The position numbers and the translations under genes were made by a program. A stretch of DNA of 64,000 bases from DASUPK01 sp963819715. Lineage in GTDB: Bacteria > Actinomycetota > Thermoleophilia > Solirubrobacterales > 70-9. Each line of letters opens with the position of its first letter. Position 1 is the stretch's first letter. Shown piece after piece: positions 24,541-32,167 of this stretch. The DNA is taken from contig CAWFXE010000002.1 in NCBI GenBank assembly GCA_963819715.1, positions 806,001 to 870,000 on the forward strand, written 5' to 3'. Under the pieces are notes generated by a model. The model saw only the letters and a program-made list of their open reading frames with translations. It searched no databases and had not been told where the DNA came from.

Positions 24541-25169
24541 ATGATTCGCATGCGTGCGCTGCCCTCACCCGCGTTGATGGTTGCACTGCTCGCGCTGGTG
24601 GCGGCGGTGAGCGGAGCCGCGGTCGCGAAGTCAGGTGGCGGAAAGGCGGTCACCAAGAAACAGGCGAAGGTGATCGCCGGCAAGCAGATCACGGCCCGGG
24701 CGTCGGGCCTGTCGGTCGCGCACGCAGGCAGCGCGGACGCGGCGAACGACGCGGCCACGCCGGTCGCGCCGATAACGCGGACGCCGTCAGCGCCCAGCGC
24801 GTCGTGAAGGTGTTCGCAAAGCTCCCCAACCCGACGCCGTCGTTCACGACGATCGCGGACCTGGGGGGAGGGTTCCTGCTCAAAGGCGCCTGCCCCGCCA
24901 GCGGTGCCGAGCTGGAGCTCGTTTTCACCCAAAGCATCGGCGTCGACTTGAAGGCCGGGATCGTCGGCGCTCTGGACTCAACCTTGCAGCGCAACGCCAC
25001 CGCCGGGCCGACGACCCTCAGCCTCTCCACCGGCATCCTGGGAGAGACATCGTTCACGGCCGCCACGACATCGGGCACGGTCGTCAGCGGCACGCTCGGG
25101 TTCGATACTCCGGGCAGCTTCGACGGCGAGGACGTCTGTGCCTTCTACGGTCATGTCATCGAGAGCTAG
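24541..25169 (+). pseudogene. Exported beta-rich protein gene interrupted by a single-base frameshift
   Basis: ATG 24541 follows GGAGAGGAG. The N-terminal frame encodes LPSPALMVALLALVAAVSG (signal/anchor), a KKQAKVIAGKQIT helix and the Ala/Asp/Asn-rich AHAGSADAANDAA, then diverts to a short tail ending at 24807. The next frame continues the same protein from about 24755 (AGRADNADAVSAQRVVKVF), then a beta-rich domain with two Cys (GAC, DVC) ending at 25169. The pattern is typical of Solirubrobacterales exported proteins in which the Ala/Asn/Asp 'ADNA' region leads to a globular domain. One missing base near 24753 explains both halves. Real lesion or sequencing indel cannot be told apart here. 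Confidence 0.6.
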
Positions 25170-25193
25170 GCCGCTCGCAACAGGCTGCTCGAG

Positions 25194-25532
25194 GTGAGCT
25201 GGAGGGTCACCATCCGGCACGGCTCCAAGGTCGGCAGGGAGAAGTTCGGCTCGCTCGATGAAGCAATCGACGACGTACGGCATCGGGTCGAAGAGATTCG
25301 GCGGGAGGGCGGCCTTCCCGCGATCAGCGCATTCCGCGAACACCCTCCCGGTCAGCGTGTCCACGCCCGGATTGAGATTTCCGGGCCGGGGCTCATCCGC
25401 TCCCCGGAGGGCGGGATCGACGTGATGGGCGACGGCAGCGCGATCGCTTACACGGGCGCGATCCGCAAGGAGACGATCGGGGCGGACACCCTGGACGACG
25501 CATTCGCCCGCTTGCAGGAAGCGCTCGGTTAG
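25194..25532 (+). CDS. Conserved-looking small hypothetical protein
   Basis: 112 residues from GTG 25194. Reads as an alpha/beta protein: HGSKVGREKFGSLDEAIDDV (helix after a strand), then VHARIEISGPGLIRSPEGGIDVMGDG and a final helix. No signal peptide, no Cys. A plausible cytoplasmic protein of about 12 kDa. No family is recognised. It is 24 bp after the frameshifted gene. Confidence 0.6.
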   Translation: MSWRVTIRHGSKVGREKFGSLDEAIDDVRHRVEEIRREGGLPAISAFREHPPGQRVHARIEISGPGLIRSPEGGIDVMGDGSAIAYTGAIRKETIGADTLDDAFARLQEALG

Positions 25533-25556
25533 GCTGTCGCCTGAATGAGGTGCGGG

Positions 25557-25902
25557 GTGACCCGCATCGTTGTCATGGCGGCGCTGCTGCCCGTATTTCT
25601 CCTCGCAGTGCCCAAGGCACTTGGGTGGGATCGCATCTGCTGGGCCAACCGCGGCAGCGACACGGTCTCCTAGCCAATCCTCGCAGACCTACCAGCGCCT
25701 GCAACCAGGCCGCTACCTGTTCGCGGTCAGCGCCCTTGGCCCGGGCGGCCCCAGGCGGACTTCCCTGGACGGGCGTTCGAGCACCTCGATGTTGCCGAGG
25801 GGGTGGCCGGGGCCTCAGCAGGTCAATGGCAGCTGGCAACTCGGGACGCTCAATCTCTTCAACATCCCGGGAGCGATCAGCACCTACGCGTACTGCGCCT
25901 AG
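25557..25902 (+). pseudogene. Small secreted protein gene, frameshifted
   Basis: GTG 25557 begins a signal peptide (MAALLPVFLLAVPKALG) and WDRICWANRGSDTVS, stopping at TAG 25672. A shift of one base near 25665 opens a frame to 25902 that reads as a secreted domain (QTYQRLQPGRYLFAVSALG, then WQLGTLNLFNIPGAISTYAYCA), with a terminal Tyr-Cys as in other exported proteins of this window. Joined, it gives about 114 residues. Confidence is limited because the pieces are short. Confidence 0.45.
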
Positions 25903-25931
25903 CGCCCGTTCGGTCGCAGCTCACCCGGGGA

Positions 25932-25937
25932 TAATCT
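25932..25937 (+). promoter_or_regulatory. Leaderless-type -10 hexamer TAATCT
   Basis: TAATCT, 6 nt (GCTCGC), then ATG 25944. No Shine-Dalgarno sequence. Confidence 0.45.
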
Positions 25938-25943
25938 GCTCGC

Positions 25944-26237
25944 ATGAGTGAGAGCTATGAGGCAGGGCGCCGCGTGCGGCTGCCGGCGGGTGCTGAGCCG
26001 CCGGTCCAGGTCTTCATCAACGGCAGCGAGCAACGGGAGGGATCGGACTTCTCCATCCACGATGACCTGATCACGTTCACGCGGCCCATCGTCAAGGAGA
26101 AAGTGAGCAAGAGCCGCTGGCTCGCAATGAGCCTGGGGCTGTTCGGCAGCTACGGCGAAAACGAGACCATCGACGTGCACTTCAAGCACCACGGGAAGGT
26201 TCAGGTCATCACGGACGCGGAGATACTCCCCGACTGA
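25944..26237 (+). CDS. Small hypothetical beta-rich protein
   Basis: 97 residues. AGRRVRLPAGAEPPVQVFIN and ENETIDVHFKHHGKVQVITD look like strands of a small beta domain; a mid-protein stretch SKSRWLAMSLGLFGSY is hydrophobic and could touch the membrane. The stop overlaps the ATG of the luciferase-like gene (TGATG), so it is translationally coupled to an F420-type enzyme. Function unknown. Confidence 0.6.
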   Translation: MSESYEAGRRVRLPAGAEPPVQVFINGSEQREGSDFSIHDDLITFTRPIVKEKVSKSRWLAMSLGLFGSYGENETIDVHFKHHGKVQVITDAEILPD

Positions 26238-27169
26238 TGCGCATCTGCCTGATGATCGAGGGGCAGGAATCCGTCACCTGGGAGGAGTGGCTGGAGCTCG
26301 CCAGGGCCTGCGAGGAGGGCCCGATCGACGCGCTCTTTCGATCCGACCACTACCAGTCGGTGATGGGCAAGACGGAGCGGGGCTCGCTCGATGCCTGGGC
26401 GACGATCTGCGGCGTCGCGGCCGTCACCTCCACGCTGCGGCTCGGAACGCTCGTCTCCCCCGTCACCTTCCGCCATCCCTCGGTGCTGGCGAAGAACGTC
26501 GTCACCGCCGACCACATCTCGGGCGGCGGCCGGATCGAGTTGGGCATGGGCTCCGGCTGGCTGGAGGCCGAGCACGAGGCCTACGGCTTTCCCTTCCCGC
26601 CCACCGGCGAGCGGGTTGGGATGTTCGAGGAGCAGCTCGAGATCGTCCGGCGCCAGTGGGACCCCGAGCCGTTCGACTTCGATGGCGAGCACTATCGGAT
26701 CAAGGGCGGGAACGCCCAGCCCAAGCCGATCTCACTGCCCAACCTGATCGTCGGCGGCAGCGCCAGGCCGCGCACCCTAGCGGCGGCCGCCAGGTGGGCC
26801 GACGAGTACAACCTCGTGATGATGAGCGCGGAGCAGGCCCGTGAGGCCGTTCCGGTCGTCAAGAAGGCGTGGGCGGATGCCGGGCGGGACGCGCCCGTCA
26901 TCTCGCTGATGACCCACGGCATCATCGGCTCCGACCCGGTGGACCTGCTCGAGCGCGCGCACAGGGTCGCGGAGGTGAGGGGCGAGGACGCCTCCGACCC
27001 AGAGGCCTACATCAAGGGCCTGCGCGACAACACTCTCGTCGGCACGGTCGCGGAGATCAGGCAGCAGGTCGCCGAGCTGGAGGAGACCGGCGTCGAGCGG
27101 CTGATGTTCCAGCACCTGACGCACAACGACCTCGACGGCGTCGATCTGATCGCGGAGCTGGCCGGGTAG
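26237..27169 (+). CDS. LLM-class (luciferase-like) F420-dependent-type oxidoreductase
   Basis: 310 residues. TIM-barrel luciferase-like fold: ACEEGPIDALFRSDHYQSV near residue 23, LRLGTLVSPVTFRHPSVLAKN, GGRIELGMGSGWLEAEHEAYGFPFP and PNLIVGGSARPRTL. These are typical of actinobacterial LLM enzymes that use F420 (some use FMN). The substrate is not predictable. Coupled to the small gene upstream (TGATG). It stops 0 bp from the convergent acyl-CoA dehydrogenase stop. Confidence 0.85.
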   Translation: MRICLMIEGQESVTWEEWLELARACEEGPIDALFRSDHYQSVMGKTERGSLDAWATICGVAAVTSTLRLGTLVSPVTFRHPSVLAKNVVTADHISGGGRIELGMGSGWLEAEHEAYGFPFPPTGERVGMFEEQLEIVRRQWDPEPFDFDGEHYRIKGGNAQPKPISLPNLIVGGSARPRTLAAAARWADEYNLVMMSAEQAREAVPVVKKAWADAGRDAPVISLMTHGIIGSDPVDLLERAHRVAEVRGEDASDPEAYIKGLRDNTLVGTVAEIRQQVAELEETGVERLMFQHLTHNDLDGVDLIAELAG

Positions 27170-28189
27170 CTAGACCGCTGCGGGCTCGCCGGCGCCCATG
27201 CCGGAGAGATCGGCGACGCGCTCGCGGTGATCGCGTGGCGTGCCGAGCATGCGGCCGGCGACGCGGCCGCGCTTGAGCCAGAACTGCAGGTCGTGCTCCC
27301 AGGTGAAGCCGATTCCGCCCAGGACCTGGAGTGCGGAGGCCGGGACCTGCCAGCCGGCGTCAGCGCTGCGCGCTCCGGCCATCGCCGCTGCCATTGGCAG
27401 CGACTCGGGCTCGGCGTCGGCGGTCCAGGAGGCGTAGTAGGTGAGCGACCGGGATTCCTCGGTGGCGAGCAGCATCGCCGCGCAGCGATGCCCGACGCCC
27501 TGGTAGGCGCCTATCGGGCGGCCGAACTGCTGGCGCTCGCGCGCGTACTCGACGGCCATCTCCATCGTCCTCTGGGCGATTCCCGTGAGCTCGCCGGCGA
27601 TTGCGACGGCTACCCGGTCGCGGCCCGCATCAACGTCACCGGGCAGCCGCTCGCCGGCGGCATCGGTGACCAGGCCGTACGAGCGTGTGGCGTCGATCGC
27701 CTCGAAGGGCTCGAAGTCGACCTCAGAGGCCGGTGCGACCAGCGCGCCCTCGCCGTCGAAGGTGACCACCACGTCGGCGGTTGGCAGATCGCAGAACAGG
27801 GTGCTGGCGCCGTCGGCGTACCCACCGAACGAGCCTGTCGCCTCACCGGAGGCGAGCTTCGGCAGCCACTCCGCTCGCTGCTCGTCGGAGCCTGCCGCGG
27901 AGATGACCAGCGCCGCGCCTGCTGTGCCCAGCAGCGGGCTGGGCGCGCACGCGTAGCCGGACTCCTCCATCAGCACAGCCAGCTCGACCATGCCGAGACC
28001 CTGGCCGCCGTCATCCTCCGAGATCGCGATCCCGGCCCAGCCGAGCTCCGAGATCTCCTTCCAGAGGCCGTCGTCATACGAGCGCGCCTCGGCGAGCTCG
28101 CGGACCTTCTCGGGCTTGAAGCGGGACGCCAGGAACTCGTGGGCGGTTCGCTTGATCTCCTGCTGCTCGTCGTTCAGGTCGAAGTTCAC
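27170..28189 (-). CDS. Acyl-CoA dehydrogenase, short subunit
   Basis: 339 residues from GTG. Acyl-CoA dehydrogenase fold, somewhat shorter than the usual 380: WAGIAISEDDGGQGLG, DRVAVAIAGELTGIAQRTMEMAVEY, RQQFGRPIGAYQGVGHRCA and GGIGFTWEHDLQFWLKR. The FAD-loop region in the middle domain is reduced. Located 13 bp downstream of another acyl-CoA dehydrogenase with full-length domains; such unequal pairs form alpha2beta2 heteromers in actinobacterial steroid and branched-acyl degradation (FadE-type). That pairing is inference. Confidence 0.85.
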   Translation of the reverse strand: MNFDLNDEQQEIKRTAHEFLASRFKPEKVRELAEARSYDDGLWKEISELGWAGIAISEDDGGQGLGMVELAVLMEESGYACAPSPLLGTAGAALVISAAGSDEQRAEWLPKLASGEATGSFGGYADGASTLFCDLPTADVVVTFDGEGALVAPASEVDFEPFEAIDATRSYGLVTDAAGERLPGDVDAGRDRVAVAIAGELTGIAQRTMEMAVEYARERQQFGRPIGAYQGVGHRCAAMLLATEESRSLTYYASWTADAEPESLPMAAAMAGARSADAGWQVPASALQVLGGIGFTWEHDLQFWLKRGRVAGRMLGTPRDHRERVADLSGMGAGEPAAV

Positions 28190-28202
28190 TTGGTCATTCC
28201 CC

Positions 28203-29351
28203 TCATCTGAGCCTCGGCAGGCCGAGAACGCGCTCGGCGATGATGTTCTTCAGCACCTCTGTGGTGCCTCCCTCGATCGAGTTCGCGCGGGAGCGCAGGA
28301 AGCGGTAGCTCCACTCGGTGTTGACGCGCATTCCCTCGGGGCCGAGCACCTCGTTGCCGAGCTCGGTCAGCGCCTGGTTGTAGTCGGCCCACTCCCACTT
28401 CGAAAGCGAGCCCTCGGGGCCGGGGATGCCGGTCTTCATCGTCGCCGTCAGGGTGCGCAGCGCGCCGAGGCGCATCGCCTCGATCCCGATCTGCAGCTCT
28501 GCGATCCGTTGGCGGATCACCGGGTCCTCGTCCAGGCCGCGCTCGCGGATCACGGCGAGCAGGTCCTCCATCGAGCGCTTCAGGCCCATGACGGCGGCAG
28601 CGCCGAGGCCGGCGCGCTCGAACATAAGCGTGGTGATCGCGACGCCCCAGCCGCCCCCGACCTGGCCGATGACGTTCTCGTCGGGGATCTCGGCCTCCTC
28701 GAGGAAGATCTCGTTGAACTCGGCCTCGCCGGTGATCTGGCGGAGCGGCCGGACGTCGACGTTGGGCTGATCCATGTCGAGGATGAAGTAGGTGATCCCC
28801 TTGTGCTTGGGGGCGTCCTGATCGGTGCGGGCGAGCAGCATGCAGTACTTCGCCTCGTGCGCGTAGGTGGTCCAGACCTTCTGGCCGGTCACCTTCCAGA
28901 CACCGCCGTTCGAGTCCGACTTCACGGCGCGGGTCTTGAGCGAGGCGAGGTCCGATCCCGACTCCGGCTCCGAGAAGCCCTGGCACCAGATCTCCTCGCC
29001 GGAGAGGATCGGCTCGAGGTAGCGCTCCTTCTGGTCCTCATTGCCGTGGGCGATGACGACGGGGCCGCCCATCACGAGGCCGAGGACGTTCGCGGGGAGC
29101 GGCACGCGCTGGCGGGCCAGCTCCTCGTTGAAGATCGACTGCTCGATCAGCGAGGCGCCCTTGCCGCCGTACTCCTCGGGCCAGGAGAGACCGGCCCAGC
29201 CGGCCTCGTGCATCTTCTTCTGCCAGGCGCGGCGGAACTCGAACTCGGCCTGGTCGTCGCCCTCGGGCGAGGGGCCGGGATGGTTCTCCTCCAGCCAGCC
29301 CCTGACCTCGTCGCGGAAGGCCGCCTCCGAGTCGGTCAGGGTCAGGTCCAC
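28203..29351 (-). CDS. Acyl-CoA dehydrogenase, long subunit
   Basis: 382 residues from GTG. WAGLSWPEEYGGKGAS, QGFSEPESGSDLASLKT, VTGQKVWTTYAHEA, a C-terminal helical domain with EGGTTEVLKNIIAERVLGLPR. The last motif lies where the second half-site of FAD binding sits. Together with the shorter gene just downstream it probably makes one heteromeric dehydrogenase. The promoter is leaderless-type (TAGAGT, 7 nt). Confidence 0.9.
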   Translation of the reverse strand: MDLTLTDSEAAFRDEVRGWLEENHPGPSPEGDDQAEFEFRRAWQKKMHEAGWAGLSWPEEYGGKGASLIEQSIFNEELARQRVPLPANVLGLVMGGPVVIAHGNEDQKERYLEPILSGEEIWCQGFSEPESGSDLASLKTRAVKSDSNGGVWKVTGQKVWTTYAHEAKYCMLLARTDQDAPKHKGITYFILDMDQPNVDVRPLRQITGEAEFNEIFLEEAEIPDENVIGQVGGGWGVAITTLMFERAGLGAAAVMGLKRSMEDLLAVIRERGLDEDPVIRQRIAELQIGIEAMRLGALRTLTATMKTGIPGPEGSLSKWEWADYNQALTELGNEVLGPEGMRVNTEWSYRFLRSRANSIEGGTTEVLKNIIAERVLGLPRLR

Positions 29352-29358
29352 ATTCCGG

Positions 29359-29364
29359 ACTCTA
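29359..29364 (-). promoter_or_regulatory. Leaderless-type -10 hexamer TAGAGT
   Basis: On the minus strand TAGAGT, 7 nt (CCGGAAT), then GTG 29351. Confidence 0.45.
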
Positions 29365-29519
29365 TTTGAAACGGGTTGCGCTTACGCGCACCCTCGCGTC
29401 CGCCGACTGGCCAGTCAACGCGGTGTGCGGTCCACTCCCCAGTTCTGACGAGGCCAGACGTCCAGGGGGAAACGCGCCCGTTCAGGCTTCGCCGGGCGCG
29501 TGCCGATCCAGGAGGCGAG

Positions 29520-29786
29520 ATGTCGATCGGTCACATTCGTCTCCTCCTGCTCGCGGCGCTCGCGACGCTCGCATTGATCGCAATTCCCTCCGCCGCGAGT
29601 GCCGGCCTCCGCAACTGCGGCGGCGGCGTCCGGGCCGCGGTCGTCGCGTGCCCCAAGGCCAAGCGGATCGCCAAGGAGTACGCCAAGAACCCGGCCAAGT
29701 CGCTCCAGGGCTACACCTGCACCGGCGGGAGATCGCACGGCCGCTGCGTCCTCGACCGCAAGATCGTCACTTTCCCCCTCCGCTGA
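29520..29786 (+). CDS. Small secreted Cys protein
   Basis: 88 residues from ATG 29520 with GGAGG five bases upstream; a longer frame from 29376 lacks signal character. Signal peptide (LLLLAALATLALIAIPSAASA), then a mature part of about 60 residues with four Cys (NCGGG, ACPKA, YTCTG, GRCVLD). The ACPKAKRIAKEY and Y-Cys-x-Gly pattern resembles the two paralogues at 59.0-59.9 kb. Probably exported. Function unknown. Confidence 0.65.
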   Translation: MSIGHIRLLLLAALATLALIAIPSAASAGLRNCGGGVRAAVVACPKAKRIAKEYAKNPAKSLQGYTCTGGRSHGRCVLDRKIVTFPLR

Positions 29787-29832
29787 GCATCTGAGCATCG
29801 CGGCCGGCCGGCCGGCGAGCTCGTCGAAGAGC

Positions 29833-31095
29833 TCAGCCCCTCTTCTTCTTGACCTTCAGGTCCCCGAGCACCCCGACCCGGAAACCGAGCCATGGGTAGA
29901 CCTCGTCGTAGAACTTGTTGTCCTGCGGCTGCAGGCCGATCGCCGAAAGCCAGAGCTGGTAGGCCGGCGCATTCGGGACTCCGCCGTGAAGCCGGCGCCA
30001 GACCCTCGCGCCCTTCTTGCCGGCGGGCGGCGGCGTGATGGTGTCCGTCCACTCGACCGCGTTTCCGCCCTGGTCGAGCGTGCCCCAGGGACCGAGGGTC
30101 TTCGACTGGCCCACGGCGCCGAGGCTGCCCTGGTAGGCCTTCTGGTAGGAGCTGGCGCTCAGGTGCAGCGGATTGACCGTGTTGCAGGTGTTCGCAGGCA
30201 CCTGTGCGGGGCACCAGGTCGGGAACGAGGAGCCGTGGTAGATCGCGAGCGGCTGCGTCGAGGCGTTCGTGACAGCCCCGTTCTTCGGGTTGAGCGTCGC
30301 CGTGTTCGGCGCCGTCGGGTCGGGGGAAGTCTGGGTCGGCTGGTCGAAGAATTGCCCGGGGTTGGTCGGGTACTTCCAGTAGGAGTACATCCCGCCACCC
30401 GTCGGGTCGAAGTAGGCGGCCTTGATCCACTCGTCCTGGCTTGGGATCACGAAACCGGTCGCCCGCCTGCGCGTCGTGTTCCGCTTGCGCATGTCGTACA
30501 TGCCGCGCTCGCTGTTGCGCGAGAGGCGGACCTTGTAGATCACGTAGCTGAACGCTCCGGATGCGACCGTCTTCTTCGAGAGCAGCGTGCCGTTGGTTAC
30601 GGAGTTGGCGAAGCGCGCCGTCCGCAGGAAGTTGGCGAAGCCGTATGGCTTGTCGGTCCACTGGGGATATGCGATCGAGTAGTGGCGACCGCTGGGCGCG
30701 TGAGTGCGCTCGTTGATCTGCCCGTACTTGGGCCATTCCGCGGAGCTCTCATCGCTGCTGAAGAGCTTGCGGTTGTCGCGGCCTGACGGGTCGACCGTGT
30801 TGAGGAACGCGACGTACTGCTTGACGGTGACCTCGAGCTGCCCGATCCCGTATGGGTAGGAAACCCCGCCGACCGTCTGACAGGGCGGGTCTCCCTGGGG
30901 CGCGGTGGCGCAGGACTGATAGATCCCGTCGGTGAAGGGCACGATCGCGGCGGCCGGGTTGCCCGGCATGCCGACCTGGGCCATGCGGAGAGTGACGACC
31001 GCGGGCTTTGCCGCGCCCGCCAGTGCAGGCACGCTCAGCGCGCCGACGGCGGTGATGGCAAGAGAGAGCGACAGGACCCGGATGGGTCGGAGCAT
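29833..31095 (-). CDS. Secreted FGE/SUMF1-fold protein without catalytic Cys pair
   Basis: 420 residues. Signal peptide, then the formylglycine-generating-enzyme/sulfatase-modifying fold: LEVTVKQYVAFLNTVDPSG near residue 87, GFVIPSQDEWIKAAYFDP, GTLDQGGNAVEWTDT and PWLGFRVGV. In true FGE enzymes two Cys lie in the late RGGS...C...R region; here that stretch (VWRRLHGGVPN, then AIGLQPQDNKFYDEVYP) has none. So the fold is likely a binding domain, not an active FGE. The tail is short and Lys-rich (VKKKRG). Confidence 0.7.
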   Translation of the reverse strand: MLRPIRVLSLSLAITAVGALSVPALAGAAKPAVVTLRMAQVGMPGNPAAAIVPFTDGIYQSCATAPQGDPPCQTVGGVSYPYGIGQLEVTVKQYVAFLNTVDPSGRDNRKLFSSDESSAEWPKYGQINERTHAPSGRHYSIAYPQWTDKPYGFANFLRTARFANSVTNGTLLSKKTVASGAFSYVIYKVRLSRNSERGMYDMRKRNTTRRRATGFVIPSQDEWIKAAYFDPTGGGMYSYWKYPTNPGQFFDQPTQTSPDPTAPNTATLNPKNGAVTNASTQPLAIYHGSSFPTWCPAQVPANTCNTVNPLHLSASSYQKAYQGSLGAVGQSKTLGPWGTLDQGGNAVEWTDTITPPPAGKKGARVWRRLHGGVPNAPAYQLWLSAIGLQPQDNKFYDEVYPWLGFRVGVLGDLKVKKKRG

Positions 31096-31172
31096 GCTCT
31101 TTGCTTCGGCGCGAATCGCGAATGACTTGAACCGGGCGCAGCTTCACGCCTGGCGCGTTGAACAGGACGGCT

Positions 31173-32123
31173 CTAGTGGTAAATAGCGAGCAGGATGCCC
31201 ACGCTGGCCACCCAGGTGACCGCCGCGCCGATCATGCCGTAGTCCTCGAGCAGGATCGCGTCGGTCGACCGCGTGTCCTTGCGGTCGTAGATCAAATAGA
31301 GGTAGCGGAAGATCCCGTAGAGCACGGGCGGCAGGGTGGCGAGCATCTTCGACCCGATCAGCGGCGAGTTGACCGCGTAGATCGCGTAGCTCATCACCGT
31401 CGAGGCAGTGACCATCGCGACCATCTGGTCCAGGAACGGGATCGAGTAGTGCTCGAGCACCGGTCTTGACGAGGTGCCGGAATGAAGCTCGGAGGTCGCC
31501 TCCTGGCGGCGCTTGGTGAAGCCCAGGAAGAGCGCGACCATCCCCGTGCAGAGGAGCAGGAACGCGGAGGCCTCGGCGTTGACGGCGACGGCGCCCGCGA
31601 GCACCCGCAGGACGAACAGGCCGGCGATCGTCATCACGTCGAGGATCACCTCGTGCTTCAGCACGTAGGAGTAGAGCGTGGTGCCCACCCCATAGGCGAG
31701 CACCAGCCCGCCGACCTCGAGACCCTCGAGCACCGCCGAGCCCGCGAGGGCCACGACGGCGAGTACCACCGCCAGGGTGATGGCGGTGGGGATGCTGAGC
31801 TCGCCGGCCGCGATCGGGCGAAAGCGCTTGGTCGGGTGCTGGCGGTCCTCGGCGACGTCGTGCGCGTCGTTGACCAGGTACCCGGCCGAGGCGACCATGC
31901 AGAAGGCGGCAAAGGTGACGCTGGCGTCCACCACGGCGTCGAATTCCTTGAACTTCGCCGAGAAGAGCAGGCCTGCGAAGACGAGTGTGTTCTTGACCCA
32001 CTCCTGCGGACGCAGGGCCTTGATCACCGCGCGAACGGGCCCGCGCCGGGGTCTCGTGGACTCGCCGCCGGCGGCTACCTGCTCCACCTGGGGCTCGGTC
32101 CGCTCCTGTAGAGCGTCAGCCAT
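31173..32123 (-). CDS. ubiA: Decaprenyl-phosphate phosphoribosyltransferase (UbiA superfamily)
   Basis: 316 residues with a 40-residue soluble start and about nine membrane helices. LRPQEWVKNTLVFAG and the substrate motif NDAHDVAEDRQHPTKRFRPI (Asp-rich, then HPxKRxRP) are specific to DPPR synthase-type UbiA proteins. The reaction transfers 5-phosphoribose from PRPP to decaprenyl phosphate at the membrane, the first step towards the arabinosyl donor DPA in mycobacteria. YSIPFLDQMVAMVTASTVMSYAIYA matches the later helices. It lies 44 bp downstream of the AGPS-like gene on the same strand. Confidence 0.85.
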   Translation of the reverse strand: MADALQERTEPQVEQVAAGGESTRPRRGPVRAVIKALRPQEWVKNTLVFAGLLFSAKFKEFDAVVDASVTFAAFCMVASAGYLVNDAHDVAEDRQHPTKRFRPIAAGELSIPTAITLAVVLAVVALAGSAVLEGLEVGGLVLAYGVGTTLYSYVLKHEVILDVMTIAGLFVLRVLAGAVAVNAEASAFLLLCTGMVALFLGFTKRRQEATSELHSGTSSRPVLEHYSIPFLDQMVAMVTASTVMSYAIYAVNSPLIGSKMLATLPPVLYGIFRYLYLIYDRKDTRSTDAILLEDYGMIGAAVTWVASVGILLAIYH

Positions 32124-32167
32124 GAAGCGGGAAGGGTAGTGGCGGGAAGGGGAATTCGGGGGCAGCG

